Source: Candidatus Sulfopaludibacter sp. SbA3 (GTDB taxonomy: Bacteria > Acidobacteriota > Vicinamibacteria > Vicinamibacterales > UBA2999). From it: a stretch of DNA of 64,000 nucleotides. The position numbers and the translations under genes were made by a program. Every line of letters starts with the position of its first letter. Position 1 is the stretch's first letter. Below are positions 46,157 through 54,813 of the stretch, piece after piece. Under the pieces are notes generated by a model. The model was not told where the DNA came from and made no database searches. It saw only the letters and a program-made list of their open reading frames with translations. The stretch is from assembly GCA_945876205.1 (NCBI GenBank), contig CAMCNL010000001.1, positions 1-64,000 on the forward strand. Reading direction: 5' to 3'.

Positions 46157-48081
46157 GGACCGACCCCGGCACGCTGGCGCTCGTCTCTCTGCTGCTTCCG
46201 CTGGCATCGTTTTTCGTGCTGGCGATCGTCGCGCCGTTCCGGAGGCTCGGCCGGCCCGCGGCGTACTTCTCGGTGTTGTGCGCCACCGGCGCGTTCGCCG
46301 CCGCGGTCATGGCGTGGCTCGCCCAGGGCGAATCCACCATCCCGACGCTGCACCTCTGGGAGTGGCTGCCGGGCCAGGGAAAATCGCTCGCGACCGTCGG
46401 CGTGCTCGTCGATCCCGATTCGACAGTCATGCTGATGCTCGTCACGCTCGTGGCGCTGCTGGTGCAGGTGTATTCGCTCGGATACCTGCACGAGGAGCCG
46501 CCCAAGGGGCTGGGCCGCTACTACACGTATCAGTCGCTGTTCGCGTTCTCGATGATGGGCCTGGTGCTCTCGCCCAACCTGCTCCAGCTGTTCATGTGCT
46601 GGGAGCTCGTCGGCCTCTGTTCGTATCTGCTCATCGGCTTCTGGTACCCCAAGCCCGAGGCGGCGCGCGCGGCAGTCAAGGCGTTCTGGACGACAAAGCT
46701 TGGCGACGTCGGCTTCCTCATCGGCATCGTCCTGCTGTGGCGGTCGGCCGGCACGTTCGACCTCACCGAGCTGCACGCGATGGTCCAGTCCAGCACCCTG
46801 CCGCTGGCCGGCCTGTCGATCATCACCTTCTGCATCTACCTCGGCGCCGCGGGCAAGTCGGCGCAGTTCCCGTTCCACGTCTGGCTCCCCGACGCGATGG
46901 AAGGGCCGACACCGGTCTCGGCCCTGATTCATGCCGCGACGATGGTGACCGCCGGCGTCTACCTGCTGCACCGGACGTCATGGCTCTTCGCGCTGACGCC
47001 TGACGTGCTGCTGATCGTCGCGTGGGTTGGCGCATTTACCGCGCTTCTCGCCGCGGTGCTTGCCTGCGTGCAGGACGACATCAAGCGGGTGCTCGCCTAC
47101 TCCACCGTTTCGCAGCTCGGCTACATGATGGCGGCGATCGGCGCCGGCTTCTCGGCGGCCGGCTTCTTCCACCTGCTGACGCACGGCCTCTTCAAGGCGC
47201 TGCTCTTCCTCGGCGCCGGCGCCGTGATTCACGCCGTCGGCACCAACGACATCTCGAAGATGGGCGGCCTCGCGCGCAAGATGCCGATCACCGCGATCGT
47301 CTTCCTCATCGGCACGCTGTCGCTCGCCGGCATCCCGTTCTTCGGCGGTTACCTCTCGAAGGAAGAAATTCTCGGCGCGATGTGGGCCGGCGGACTACCC
47401 GGGCCGTTCGCGGTGTTGATGCTGGTGGCGTTTCTCACGGCGTTCTACATGTTCCGCGTCGTGTTTCTCGCGTTCTACGGACCGTCTCACGTGGCCGCGT
47501 CACATGGCGAGCTGGTGATGACGACGCCGCCGGACGAGGGCAAGATCGTGCACGATCAGCCGGGCCCGCACTCGTCGCACCTGCACGATCCGCCCGCGTC
47601 GATGCTGCTGCCGCTGCTGACGCTCGCGGCGCTCGCGATGTTCGTCGGGATCTACTCGACGCTGATCGGCCCGCTGCTGCCGGCGGAAGCCGCCGAGCAC
47701 GCCGCGCCGGGCTGGCTGACGCCGAGCGCGGTTGGTGTGGCGGTCGTGGGCATCCTGCTGGCGTGGCTGACGTATCAGCGCCGGACGATCAACCCCGAGA
47801 GCCTGGCGTCGGCATTCGGACCGATTCGCACCGCCGCTCTCGCGAAGTTCTGGGTCGATGATGCGTTCATCTTCGTCTACGAGCGGGTGCTGCTGACTTT
47901 CGCGCGGGTGGTTGGCTGGACCGACCGCTACATCGTCGACGGCGTGCTCAACATGGTCAGCGCGTGGACGCTGACCGCCGGCGATGACCTGCGCACGATT
48001 CAAACCGGCAAGGCACAGGATTACGTGTACGGTGTCGCGGTAGGGGTGCTGGCGTTGATTCTCTGGATGAAACTGAGTTGA
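46153..48081 (+). CDS. nuoL: NADH-quinone oxidoreductase subunit L
   Basis: A 642-residue antiporter-like subunit: CWELVGLCSYLLIGFWY, AAGKSAQFPFHVWLPDAMEG, PTPVSALIHAATMVTAGVYL and DDIKRVLAYSTVSQLGYMMA. The long lateral helix at the end fits NuoL. Histidine/proline-rich loop near 470-490 (DQPGPHSSHLHDPP) is a local variation. Confidence 0.95.
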   Translation: MRTDPGTLALVSLLLPLASFFVLAIVAPFRRLGRPAAYFSVLCATGAFAAAVMAWLAQGESTIPTLHLWEWLPGQGKSLATVGVLVDPDSTVMLMLVTLVALLVQVYSLGYLHEEPPKGLGRYYTYQSLFAFSMMGLVLSPNLLQLFMCWELVGLCSYLLIGFWYPKPEAARAAVKAFWTTKLGDVGFLIGIVLLWRSAGTFDLTELHAMVQSSTLPLAGLSIITFCIYLGAAGKSAQFPFHVWLPDAMEGPTPVSALIHAATMVTAGVYLLHRTSWLFALTPDVLLIVAWVGAFTALLAAVLACVQDDIKRVLAYSTVSQLGYMMAAIGAGFSAAGFFHLLTHGLFKALLFLGAGAVIHAVGTNDISKMGGLARKMPITAIVFLIGTLSLAGIPFFGGYLSKEEILGAMWAGGLPGPFAVLMLVAFLTAFYMFRVVFLAFYGPSHVAASHGELVMTTPPDEGKIVHDQPGPHSSHLHDPPASMLLPLLTLAALAMFVGIYSTLIGPLLPAEAAEHAAPGWLTPSAVGVAVVGILLAWLTYQRRTINPESLASAFGPIRTAALAKFWVDDAFIFVYERVLLTFARVVGWTDRYIVDGVLNMVSAWTLTAGDDLRTIQTGKAQDYVYGVAVGVLALILWMKLS

Positions 48082-49610
48082 ACCTGCCTCTGCTCTCCAT
48101 CATGACGTGGGCGCCGTTCGTGGCGGCGCTGATCATCATGTTCCTCGGCCGGCGCAGCCCGCTGCTGGTCCGCTGGACGGCGGTGCTCGGCGCGTTCGTG
48201 TCGCTGGTGGCGTCACTCTACGTCTACTGGGCCTACGACCGCGTGGCGGCCGGCTTCCAGTTCGGCGAGAAATTCGCGCTGGTGCCGTCGCTCGGCATCT
48301 CCTACGAGCTCGGCCTCGACGGGATGAGCGCGCTGATGGTGCTGCTCACCTCGATCATCATCTTCGCCGGCGCGTTCGCGTCGTGGACGGTGAAGGAGCG
48401 CGGGCAGGAGTTCTACGCGCTGCTGCTCCTGCTGGTGACCGGCGTCTACGGCGTCTTCGTCTCGCTCGACCTGTTCGTTTTCTTCCTGTTCTACGAGATC
48501 GCCGTGCTGCCGATGTACCTGCTGATCGGCATCTGGGGATCGTCCGGGTACGTGAAGCCGCAGGGCATCTTCGGCTGGGCGATGGGACGCACCGGCGTCG
48601 GCACGAAGGAATACGCGGCGATGAAGCTGACGCTGTACCTGCTCTTCGGGTCGGCCTTCATCCTCGTCGGCATCCTGGCGCTCTACGTCGCCAACGGGTC
48701 CCGCTCGTTCTCGTTCCTCGACTTCCAGGCGATGAACATCGACCCGACGCTGCAGTCGTGGGTCTTTCTCGCCTTCTACATCGGCTTCGGCATCCTCGCC
48801 GCCATCTGGCCCTTCCACACGTGGTCGCCGGACGGCCATGCGTCGGCGCCCACCGCCGTCTCGATGCTGCACGCGGGCGTGCTGATGAAGCTTGGCGCCT
48901 ACGGCGTGGTTCGGCTCGGCATGGGCCTGCTCCCCGACGCGTCGGTTGAGTGGGCGTGGCTGGTCGGCGCCATCGCCTGCATCAACATCGTCTACGGCGC
49001 GCTCAGCGCGCTGGCCCAGACCGACCTGAAGTACGTGATCGCGTACTCGTCGGTCTCGCACATGGGCGTCGTCATGCTGGGTGCGGCGACGCTGACGCAG
49101 ACCGGCCTGAATGGCTCGGTCTTCCAGATGTTCGCGCACGGGATCATGACGGGGCTGTTCTTCGCGCTGGTGGGTCTCGTCTACGAGAAGTCGCACTCGC
49201 GGGAGATCTTCAAGATGGGCGGCTTCGGCACCATGATGCCGGGCATCGCCACCGCCTTCACCATCGCAGGCTTATCGTCGCTCGGCCTGCCGGCCACCGC
49301 AGGCTTCGTCGCCGAGTTCCTCACCTTCCTTGGCGCGTGGAGCTCGGCACACCCCTGGTGGCTGTTCCCCGGCGTCATCGGCGCGCTCCTGACGTCCATC
49401 TACGTGCTTCGCGTGACCAAGGCGATCTTCTGGGGACCGCCAAGCACCGACCCGCACTTCCAGAACCTGCCCGACGCCGTCGGCACGGAATGGGCGGCGC
49501 TCGGCATCCTCGTATTCGTGCTCGTGCTCTTCGGCGTGGTGCCGAGCCTGGCAATCGCGCCGATTGATACGGCGACGATGCCGCTGCTGATGCGGTTGAC
49601 CGGACGATGA
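48078..49610 (+). CDS. nuoM: NADH-quinone oxidoreductase subunit M
   Basis: A 510-residue antiporter-like subunit with GLDGMSALMVLLTSIIIFAG, FFLFYEIAVLPMYLLIGIWG, WPFHTWSPDGHASAPTAVSM and LKYVIAYSSVSHMGVVMLGA. TTG start overlaps the nuoL stop (TTGA). Confidence 0.95.
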   Translation: MNLPLLSIMTWAPFVAALIIMFLGRRSPLLVRWTAVLGAFVSLVASLYVYWAYDRVAAGFQFGEKFALVPSLGISYELGLDGMSALMVLLTSIIIFAGAFASWTVKERGQEFYALLLLLVTGVYGVFVSLDLFVFFLFYEIAVLPMYLLIGIWGSSGYVKPQGIFGWAMGRTGVGTKEYAAMKLTLYLLFGSAFILVGILALYVANGSRSFSFLDFQAMNIDPTLQSWVFLAFYIGFGILAAIWPFHTWSPDGHASAPTAVSMLHAGVLMKLGAYGVVRLGMGLLPDASVEWAWLVGAIACINIVYGALSALAQTDLKYVIAYSSVSHMGVVMLGAATLTQTGLNGSVFQMFAHGIMTGLFFALVGLVYEKSHSREIFKMGGFGTMMPGIATAFTIAGLSSLGLPATAGFVAEFLTFLGAWSSAHPWWLFPGVIGALLTSIYVLRVTKAIFWGPPSTDPHFQNLPDAVGTEWAALGILVFVLVLFGVVPSLAIAPIDTATMPLLMRLTGR

Positions 49611-51031
49611 CCTTCGATCTCGGCATGCCGCTCCTAGCCGAAGTGGCACTGTTTGCGCTGGCGGTCCTCGTGCTGATCGTCGGCTTGATCACGCAGGGCA
49701 ATGCGCATCAGCGCATCGGCTGGCTGACGCTCATCGGCCTCGTTGGCGTCCTTGGCCTGACGTTTGTCGCCACCGAAGGCGCCTCGCTCTTCAGCCTGTC
49801 GTTCGTCCAGGATGACTTCGCGCTCTTCGCCAAACGCCTCTTCATCGTCGCCACCATGGTCAGCCTCCTCGGATCGCTGACCTTGCGCCACTCGACGTTC
49901 GCCAGGCGATCCGCCGAATATCACTTCGCCATCCTCTCCTCTCTCGTCGGGATGATGGTGCTGGCGTCGGCGCGCGACCTGGTGCTGATCTTCGTCGCGT
50001 TCGAGCTGATGTCGATTCCGCTCTACGTGCTCACCGGCTTCCTGAAGCGCGACTCCACGACATCGGAAGCGGCGCTCAAGTTCTTCCTCGTCGGCACCGT
50101 CTCATCGGCCGTGATCGCCTACGGCATGTCGTTCATCTACGGCGTCACCGGCAGTACCGCGCTCGAGGCCATTGGCCCGGCGCTGGCCGACGGCAGTCCC
50201 CTGATGGTGCTGGGGATGACGATGCTGTTCGCGGGTTTGAGCTTCAAGATCGCGGCGTTCCCGTTTCACATGTGGGCGCCCGATGCGTATGAGGCCGCCA
50301 GCACGCCGTTTGTCGCGTGGTTGGCCGTGGCGCCAAAGGCGGCCGGCTTCGTCGCCATCATCCGGCTGTATGTCGAAGGTGCCGGCAGCACCTCGCTGAT
50401 GTGGATGCCGATGGTCGCGGCGATTGCCGGCATGACGATCGTCACCGGCAACCTGATGGCGATTCCGCAGAGCAACATCAAGCGGCTGCTCGCCTACTCG
50501 GGCATCGCGCACATCGGCTACATGCTCATCGGCCTCGCCGCGTTCTCGAGCTCGGGCGTGGCGATGATGCTCTTCTACCTGGTGGCCTACCTGTTCGGCA
50601 ACATGGGCGCCTTCATGGTCGTCGAGGCCGTGGCGCAGTCGGAGTCCTCTGACGGCATCGATGCCTACAAGGGCCTCGCGCAGCGCTCGCCTCTGCTCGC
50701 GCTGGCGATGCTGATCTTCCTGCTGTCGCTCGGCGGCATTCCGTTCGTCGCCGGCTTCTGGGCCAAGCTCTATGTCTTCTGGGCCGCCATCGAGCGCGGT
50801 CTGTACGGCCTGGTCTTCCTCGGCGCCGTCCTGACCGTCGTCGCCCTCTACTACTACCTGCTCGTCGCGCGCCGGATGTATATCGAAACGTCCGACCGCA
50901 CAGATCCCATTCCCGTCCCCGGCCTGCTCGGCCTCGCGATCGTCATCTGCCTGATCGGCGTGATCGGCATCGGCGTCTACCCCGGCCCGTGGGTAGACAT
51001 GGCGCTCCGCGTCGCCTCCACCCTTTTCTAG
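49607..51031 (+). CDS. nuoN: NADH-quinone oxidoreductase subunit N
   Basis: A 474-residue antiporter-like subunit: FVAFELMSIPLYVLTGFLKR, EAALKFFLVGTVSSAVIAYG, AAFPFHMWAPDAYEAASTPF and IKRLLAYSGIAHIGYMLIGL. Last gene of the operon; no nuoE, nuoF or nuoG occurs in this window. Confidence 0.95.
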   Translation: MTFDLGMPLLAEVALFALAVLVLIVGLITQGNAHQRIGWLTLIGLVGVLGLTFVATEGASLFSLSFVQDDFALFAKRLFIVATMVSLLGSLTLRHSTFARRSAEYHFAILSSLVGMMVLASARDLVLIFVAFELMSIPLYVLTGFLKRDSTTSEAALKFFLVGTVSSAVIAYGMSFIYGVTGSTALEAIGPALADGSPLMVLGMTMLFAGLSFKIAAFPFHMWAPDAYEAASTPFVAWLAVAPKAAGFVAIIRLYVEGAGSTSLMWMPMVAAIAGMTIVTGNLMAIPQSNIKRLLAYSGIAHIGYMLIGLAAFSSSGVAMMLFYLVAYLFGNMGAFMVVEAVAQSESSDGIDAYKGLAQRSPLLALAMLIFLLSLGGIPFVAGFWAKLYVFWAAIERGLYGLVFLGAVLTVVALYYYLLVARRMYIETSDRTDPIPVPGLLGLAIVICLIGVIGIGVYPGPWVDMALRVASTLF

Positions 51032-51051
51032 TTTTCAGTTCCCGGTTGTCA

Positions 51052-51065
51052 GTTGTCAGGACAAC
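51052..51065 (+). terminator. Short inverted repeat after nuoN, possible terminator
   Basis: GTTGTC-AG-GACAAC, preceded by a TTTTCAGTTCCCGG stretch; no T-run follows, so termination is uncertain. Confidence 0.25.
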
Positions 51066-51185
51066 CGTACGGTACGCCGCTTGCCAGCCATGGGTCGAAA
51101 GGCGCCTGAGTGCCGGAGATCTGGCAAGAATCGCAGTGATCCGCACTTGGATGCATGGCAGATTCTGCAATGACTGGAGCGGAAC

Positions 51186-51446
51186 ATGATGCTCACGCCT
51201 GGACCGTGGCGCGCTTCCGATCATGACGACTGCGAGATCTGGACCCACGACGGAAGTGTGTTCATCGCAACGGTCGCCTCCCCCCGCAACGCGCCAGTCA
51301 TCGCCGCGACGCCAGACCTGCTTGGCCTCGTGCTGGAGCTTGCCGAGCACGGCTGTCGCTGCGATGGCGCGGGATCGTGCGCAGCCTGTCGAGCGCAACG
51401 CCTCGTCGCAACGTTTGAGTCAGTTCCGATCGACGATGAGTCGTAG
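51186..51446 (+). CDS. Phage-type small protein (TPGPW family)
   Basis: An 86-residue protein: LTPGPWRASDHDDCEIW, IATVASPRNAPVIAATPDLL and a cysteine cluster CRCDGAGSCAAC. The TPGPW opening with AATPDLL is common among phage and prophage proteins of unknown role. Its place beside a methyltransferase supports an acquired segment. Confidence 0.6.
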   Translation: MMLTPGPWRASDHDDCEIWTHDGSVFIATVASPRNAPVIAATPDLLGLVLELAEHGCRCDGAGSCAACRAQRLVATFESVPIDDES

Positions 51447-51494
51447 TCACCGTGCTACCATCGCGGTCCACGCACCGCCAACAGTGGACTTTCA

Positions 51495-53669
51495 TTGAGC
51501 ATCGAGACCAATTTCGATCCGGCGTTCGCGGCTGGTCTTGCATTGCGCGAGAAACAGATTCAGCAGAACTACCGTCCGTTGATCGGCATCCACAAATGGT
51601 TTGCGCGCCGACCCGGGACACTGTTCCGCAATCTCTTGCTGTCGGAGTTCAACGGCGACGAAGCGTTGGCGTCTGCGTACTGGCGAGCGCACGAACTGCG
51701 GGGCGTGATTGCCGATCCGTTCATGGGCGGCGGAACGACAGTGTTCGAGGCGAATCGACTGGGACTCAGCGTCATCGGCTCCGACATCAACCCGATGGCG
51801 CACTGGATAGTAAGGCAAGGGCTCGTCGGGATCGACCGAGAAGCATTTCGCTCAGCCGCACAGGCCGTCGCTGCGAGCGTTGACGAATCGATCGGCAACC
51901 TCTATCGCACGCAATGCCGACAATGCCGCAGGCTCGCGCATGTGAAATATTTTCTGTGGGTTAAGACCGAGTCATGCCCGTACTGCAGCGCGGAGAATGA
52001 CCTCTTTCCCGGATATCTCTTGGCCGAGGCGGTCCGCCACCCCACAAATGTTGTCGTGTGCCACGCGTGCGGCCATTTGAATGAGTACGAACACGTTCCG
52101 ACTCGAAAGCGGCCTGCGGCCTGTGTCGAATGTCGGAGTGACGTCTACGCCGAAGGTCCGGCACGCCGACAGCACATCGAGTGCCGTCAGTGCAGGCGCG
52201 AGTTCGCCTTTCCACAGCGCCCTCTTCTTTCGCGTCCGCCTGAACATCGCATGTGGGCGATCGAATACCACTGCGAGCATTGCAAGCCTTCGCACACGGG
52301 CCGCTTCTTCAAGGCGCCGGACGGGCAGGATCTCGCCAGATTCACCCTAGGGGCCAAGCTCCTGCGCGAAAGCGTCGACCTGCCGATTCCAAACGACGAG
52401 ATACCAAACGGGGACGAAACGGCGCGCCTGCATCGTTGGGGATACCGACGCTACAGAGAGATGTTCAACGACCGGCAACTGCTGGGCTTGGGACTACTGC
52501 TCCGACGGATTCTCGCTGTGCCAGGACCGACAGAACGCGAGGCACTGCTGACGGTCTTTTCTGATTTTCTGCGCTACCAGAACATGCTGTGTCGTTACGA
52601 CACCTATGCACTCAAGTGTCAAGACATCTTCAGCGTGCATGGCTTTCCGGTGGGGCTCCTTCAGTGCGAAAACAACGTGCTGGGTTTCCCCAAGGTGGGC
52701 GCTGGTGGCTTCCGCCACTTCATCGAAAAGTATCTTCGAGCGAAGGATTACTGCACCGCCCCGTTCGAGACCCGAGTCGACGCTGGGCGCAAGCGCAAGA
52801 TCCCTGTGCTTGGCGAACGAATCGAAGCTCGATTCGCAAGTTCAGCCGCCGATACCGACGAACAGAGAAGCGCCTGGCTGCAAGCTGGGCCCGCTGGCGA
52901 TGTTGATCTTACGGGCGTACGTCTGGACGGAGTGTTTACCGATCCGCCATATTTTGACAACGTTCAGTACGCCGAGCTCATGGACTTCTGCTTTGTCTGG
53001 CTGCGACTTGGCTTGGCGGCTGACCACCCAGAGTTTCGCGTGGCTTCGACCCGGCACAGTGGCGAGTTGACGGGAAATGCTTCCATGGCACGCGGGCTCG
53101 AACACTTTGGCAAAGGGCTTTCACAGGTGTTCCGGCATTATGCGGCCGCGCTCAAGCCTGGTGCTCCGTTCGTGTTCACGTACCACCACAACGATCCGTT
53201 CGCGTACCTGCCGATTGTGGTCGCTGTGCTCGACGCACAACTCGAGTGCCTGGCTACGTTGCCCGCTGCGGCGGAAATGGGCGCCTCACTGCACATCGCT
53301 GGCACAGGATCGTCGGTTCTCGATTCGGTCTTTGTCTGTCGACCCATGGGCGGAACGAGGCCGGTGCAATTCCAGGATCTTCTGGCCTCGGTTGAACGCG
53401 ATGTCGCAGCAATGAAGGCCGGTGGCGTGCGCGTCACCGACGGTGACTGCCGATGCTTGATGGCGGGGCACACGGCACGCCTGGCAATAAACACGCTTCG
53501 GCAAACGTGGGATGTAGCGGCGCCGATTGCCGACAAGTTCCTCGCTGCGCGGACGGTGGTTAACGGCTTGATGGCGTCGATCGATCCCGCATTCATCTCA
53601 GCCGCTGCTCAGAAACAACCAAGGGCGAGGCCCAAAGGAGAGCGGGGCGTTGCCGCAGCATCCGTTTGA
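51495..53669 (+). CDS. DUF1156-like DNA methyltransferase with zinc-ribbon inserts
   Basis: A 724-residue protein. Residues 26-40 hold YRPLIGIHKWFARRP, like the WWARRPL entry of DUF1156 methylases. Motif I is ADPFMGGGTTVFEANRLG (73-90), then SDINPMAHW; motif IV is DPPYFDNVQYAELMDF with DPPY at 483-486. Between them lie several CxxC pairs (CRQC, CPYC, CHAC, CVEC, CRQC, CEHC), likely three zinc ribbons. It should methylate adenine-N6 or cytosine-N4. TTG start at 51495. Partner nuclease-like gene overlaps its end by 20 bases. Confidence 0.85.
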   Translation: MSIETNFDPAFAAGLALREKQIQQNYRPLIGIHKWFARRPGTLFRNLLLSEFNGDEALASAYWRAHELRGVIADPFMGGGTTVFEANRLGLSVIGSDINPMAHWIVRQGLVGIDREAFRSAAQAVAASVDESIGNLYRTQCRQCRRLAHVKYFLWVKTESCPYCSAENDLFPGYLLAEAVRHPTNVVVCHACGHLNEYEHVPTRKRPAACVECRSDVYAEGPARRQHIECRQCRREFAFPQRPLLSRPPEHRMWAIEYHCEHCKPSHTGRFFKAPDGQDLARFTLGAKLLRESVDLPIPNDEIPNGDETARLHRWGYRRYREMFNDRQLLGLGLLLRRILAVPGPTEREALLTVFSDFLRYQNMLCRYDTYALKCQDIFSVHGFPVGLLQCENNVLGFPKVGAGGFRHFIEKYLRAKDYCTAPFETRVDAGRKRKIPVLGERIEARFASSAADTDEQRSAWLQAGPAGDVDLTGVRLDGVFTDPPYFDNVQYAELMDFCFVWLRLGLAADHPEFRVASTRHSGELTGNASMARGLEHFGKGLSQVFRHYAAALKPGAPFVFTYHHNDPFAYLPIVVAVLDAQLECLATLPAAAEMGASLHIAGTGSSVLDSVFVCRPMGGTRPVQFQDLLASVERDVAAMKAGGVRVTDGDCRCLMAGHTARLAINTLRQTWDVAAPIADKFLAARTVVNGLMASIDPAFISAAAQKQPRARPKGERGVAAASV

Positions 53670-54705
53670 GGTTGGCGGCGACTATCTCGCGTCTCACATC
53701 GACGAGATGGTCGATGTGACGTTTGCCGACATCCAGTCACAGTTCCTGATAATGCCCCGCGGCCAGAATTTCATCGAGTTCTGGAGCTTTCAGGACGCGT
53801 ACGAAGCACTGAAGCAAGAGACAGATGCCTTTGCGCGTGTCAACGACGGTACGGTTTGGAAAGCACTCGAGCGCAATGCGCTCGTCTTCGTGGTCGTCCG
53901 CACCATACTCGGCGTCTCGCCACCGGAGTGGGCCGATCTGGCCAAGGCCGAACGAGACGTCGATGTCCCGCAAAATGTCGCCAGGCAGTTGGACGCGACT
54001 TGCCGCATTAAAGCGAATTACTTCTCGCGAGATTTGTCTGCCTTGTCACGCCGCCGGATCGAGGCGCTGGTAGCAGTGGCCGTCGAACATGTCACAAAGG
54101 GCGCGCCATCCGTGGCAGTTGCCACGCTGCATCGTCTCAACAAAATCGACACCGCGGAAGGGCTGACCTCGCTTCGGCACGCCGCAAGCCAGCACATTCC
54201 GTATGCTGCGCTGCTCTATGAGCGTTATCTGGGCAGGCCGTTCGCGAGCCATCGAGATGCTGTGTCTGAGTTGGTCGGTGACGTCATGGAAAGTGCCATC
54301 GAGGACAGGCTGGCTGGGGCTCGAATCACGTTTCGTAAGACCAAGCGAGCCGAACGCGTGCCTGGCTTCGAGCAGGCACCGGACTTCTTCGTCCCAACCG
54401 AGATTGCACCAGCGGCCATCATCGAGGCCAAGATCACCGGCGACGACGGCACGGCGCGCGATAAGGTCAGCCGCGTTCTGAATCTTGCGACCATGCGGGA
54501 CAACCGCGAGCGCGCGGGTCAGGCAACATTCGAGGTCATCGCGTGCGTGGATGGTCGAGGTTTTCGTGTGCGGCGCGAAGACATGCGCAAGATCCTGCTC
54601 GCGACCCGTGGCAAGGTGTTCACGCTTGCCACTCTCGATCGATTGATAGAACACACACGGCTGCGAGATTTCTTGCCTCGGCCAACCCACGTGCCGCCGA
54701 GATAA
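53650..54705 (+). CDS. Putative PD-(D/E)XK restriction endonuclease partner
   Basis: A 351-residue protein. Near the C-terminus it has APDFFVPTEIAPAAIIEAKI: Asp245, Glu259 and Lys261 fit the PD-x(13)-E-x-K nuclease pattern, with a preceding helix VMESAIEDRLAGARI that may hold the first acidic residue. The N-terminal two-thirds matches no family I recognise. It overlaps the methyltransferase by 20 bases and starts at TTG 53650 behind GGAG. Restriction is inferred from the motif and partner only. Confidence 0.65.
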   Translation: MPQHPFEVGGDYLASHIDEMVDVTFADIQSQFLIMPRGQNFIEFWSFQDAYEALKQETDAFARVNDGTVWKALERNALVFVVVRTILGVSPPEWADLAKAERDVDVPQNVARQLDATCRIKANYFSRDLSALSRRRIEALVAVAVEHVTKGAPSVAVATLHRLNKIDTAEGLTSLRHAASQHIPYAALLYERYLGRPFASHRDAVSELVGDVMESAIEDRLAGARITFRKTKRAERVPGFEQAPDFFVPTEIAPAAIIEAKITGDDGTARDKVSRVLNLATMRDNRERAGQATFEVIACVDGRGFRVRREDMRKILLATRGKVFTLATLDRLIEHTRLRDFLPRPTHVPPR

Positions 54706-54707
54706 TC

Positions 54708-54745
54708 CCCGGAGATGCGTGTGACCGGGCTCCGCGCCGCATCGC
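54708..54745 (+). repeat. 38-base dispersed direct repeat, copy A
   Basis: CCCGGAGATGCGT...TGACCGGGCTCCG... matches 60538-60575 at 36 of 38 positions (differences at 54721 and 54735). It begins right after the nuclease-like gene stop. Confidence 0.85.
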
Positions 54746-54777
54746 TGCGACTGGACCCGGCCCCTGCGTTCAACCGC

Positions 54778-54783
54778 TATAAT
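54778..54783 (+). promoter_or_regulatory. Possible -10 box for the Tat flavoprotein gene
   Basis: TATAAT 31 bases before the ATG at 54814, with a CGGAGG ribosome site; -35 is weak. Confidence 0.4.
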
Positions 54784-54813
54784 CGGCCCCTCTCAGTATT
54801 TCGGAGGACGGCG

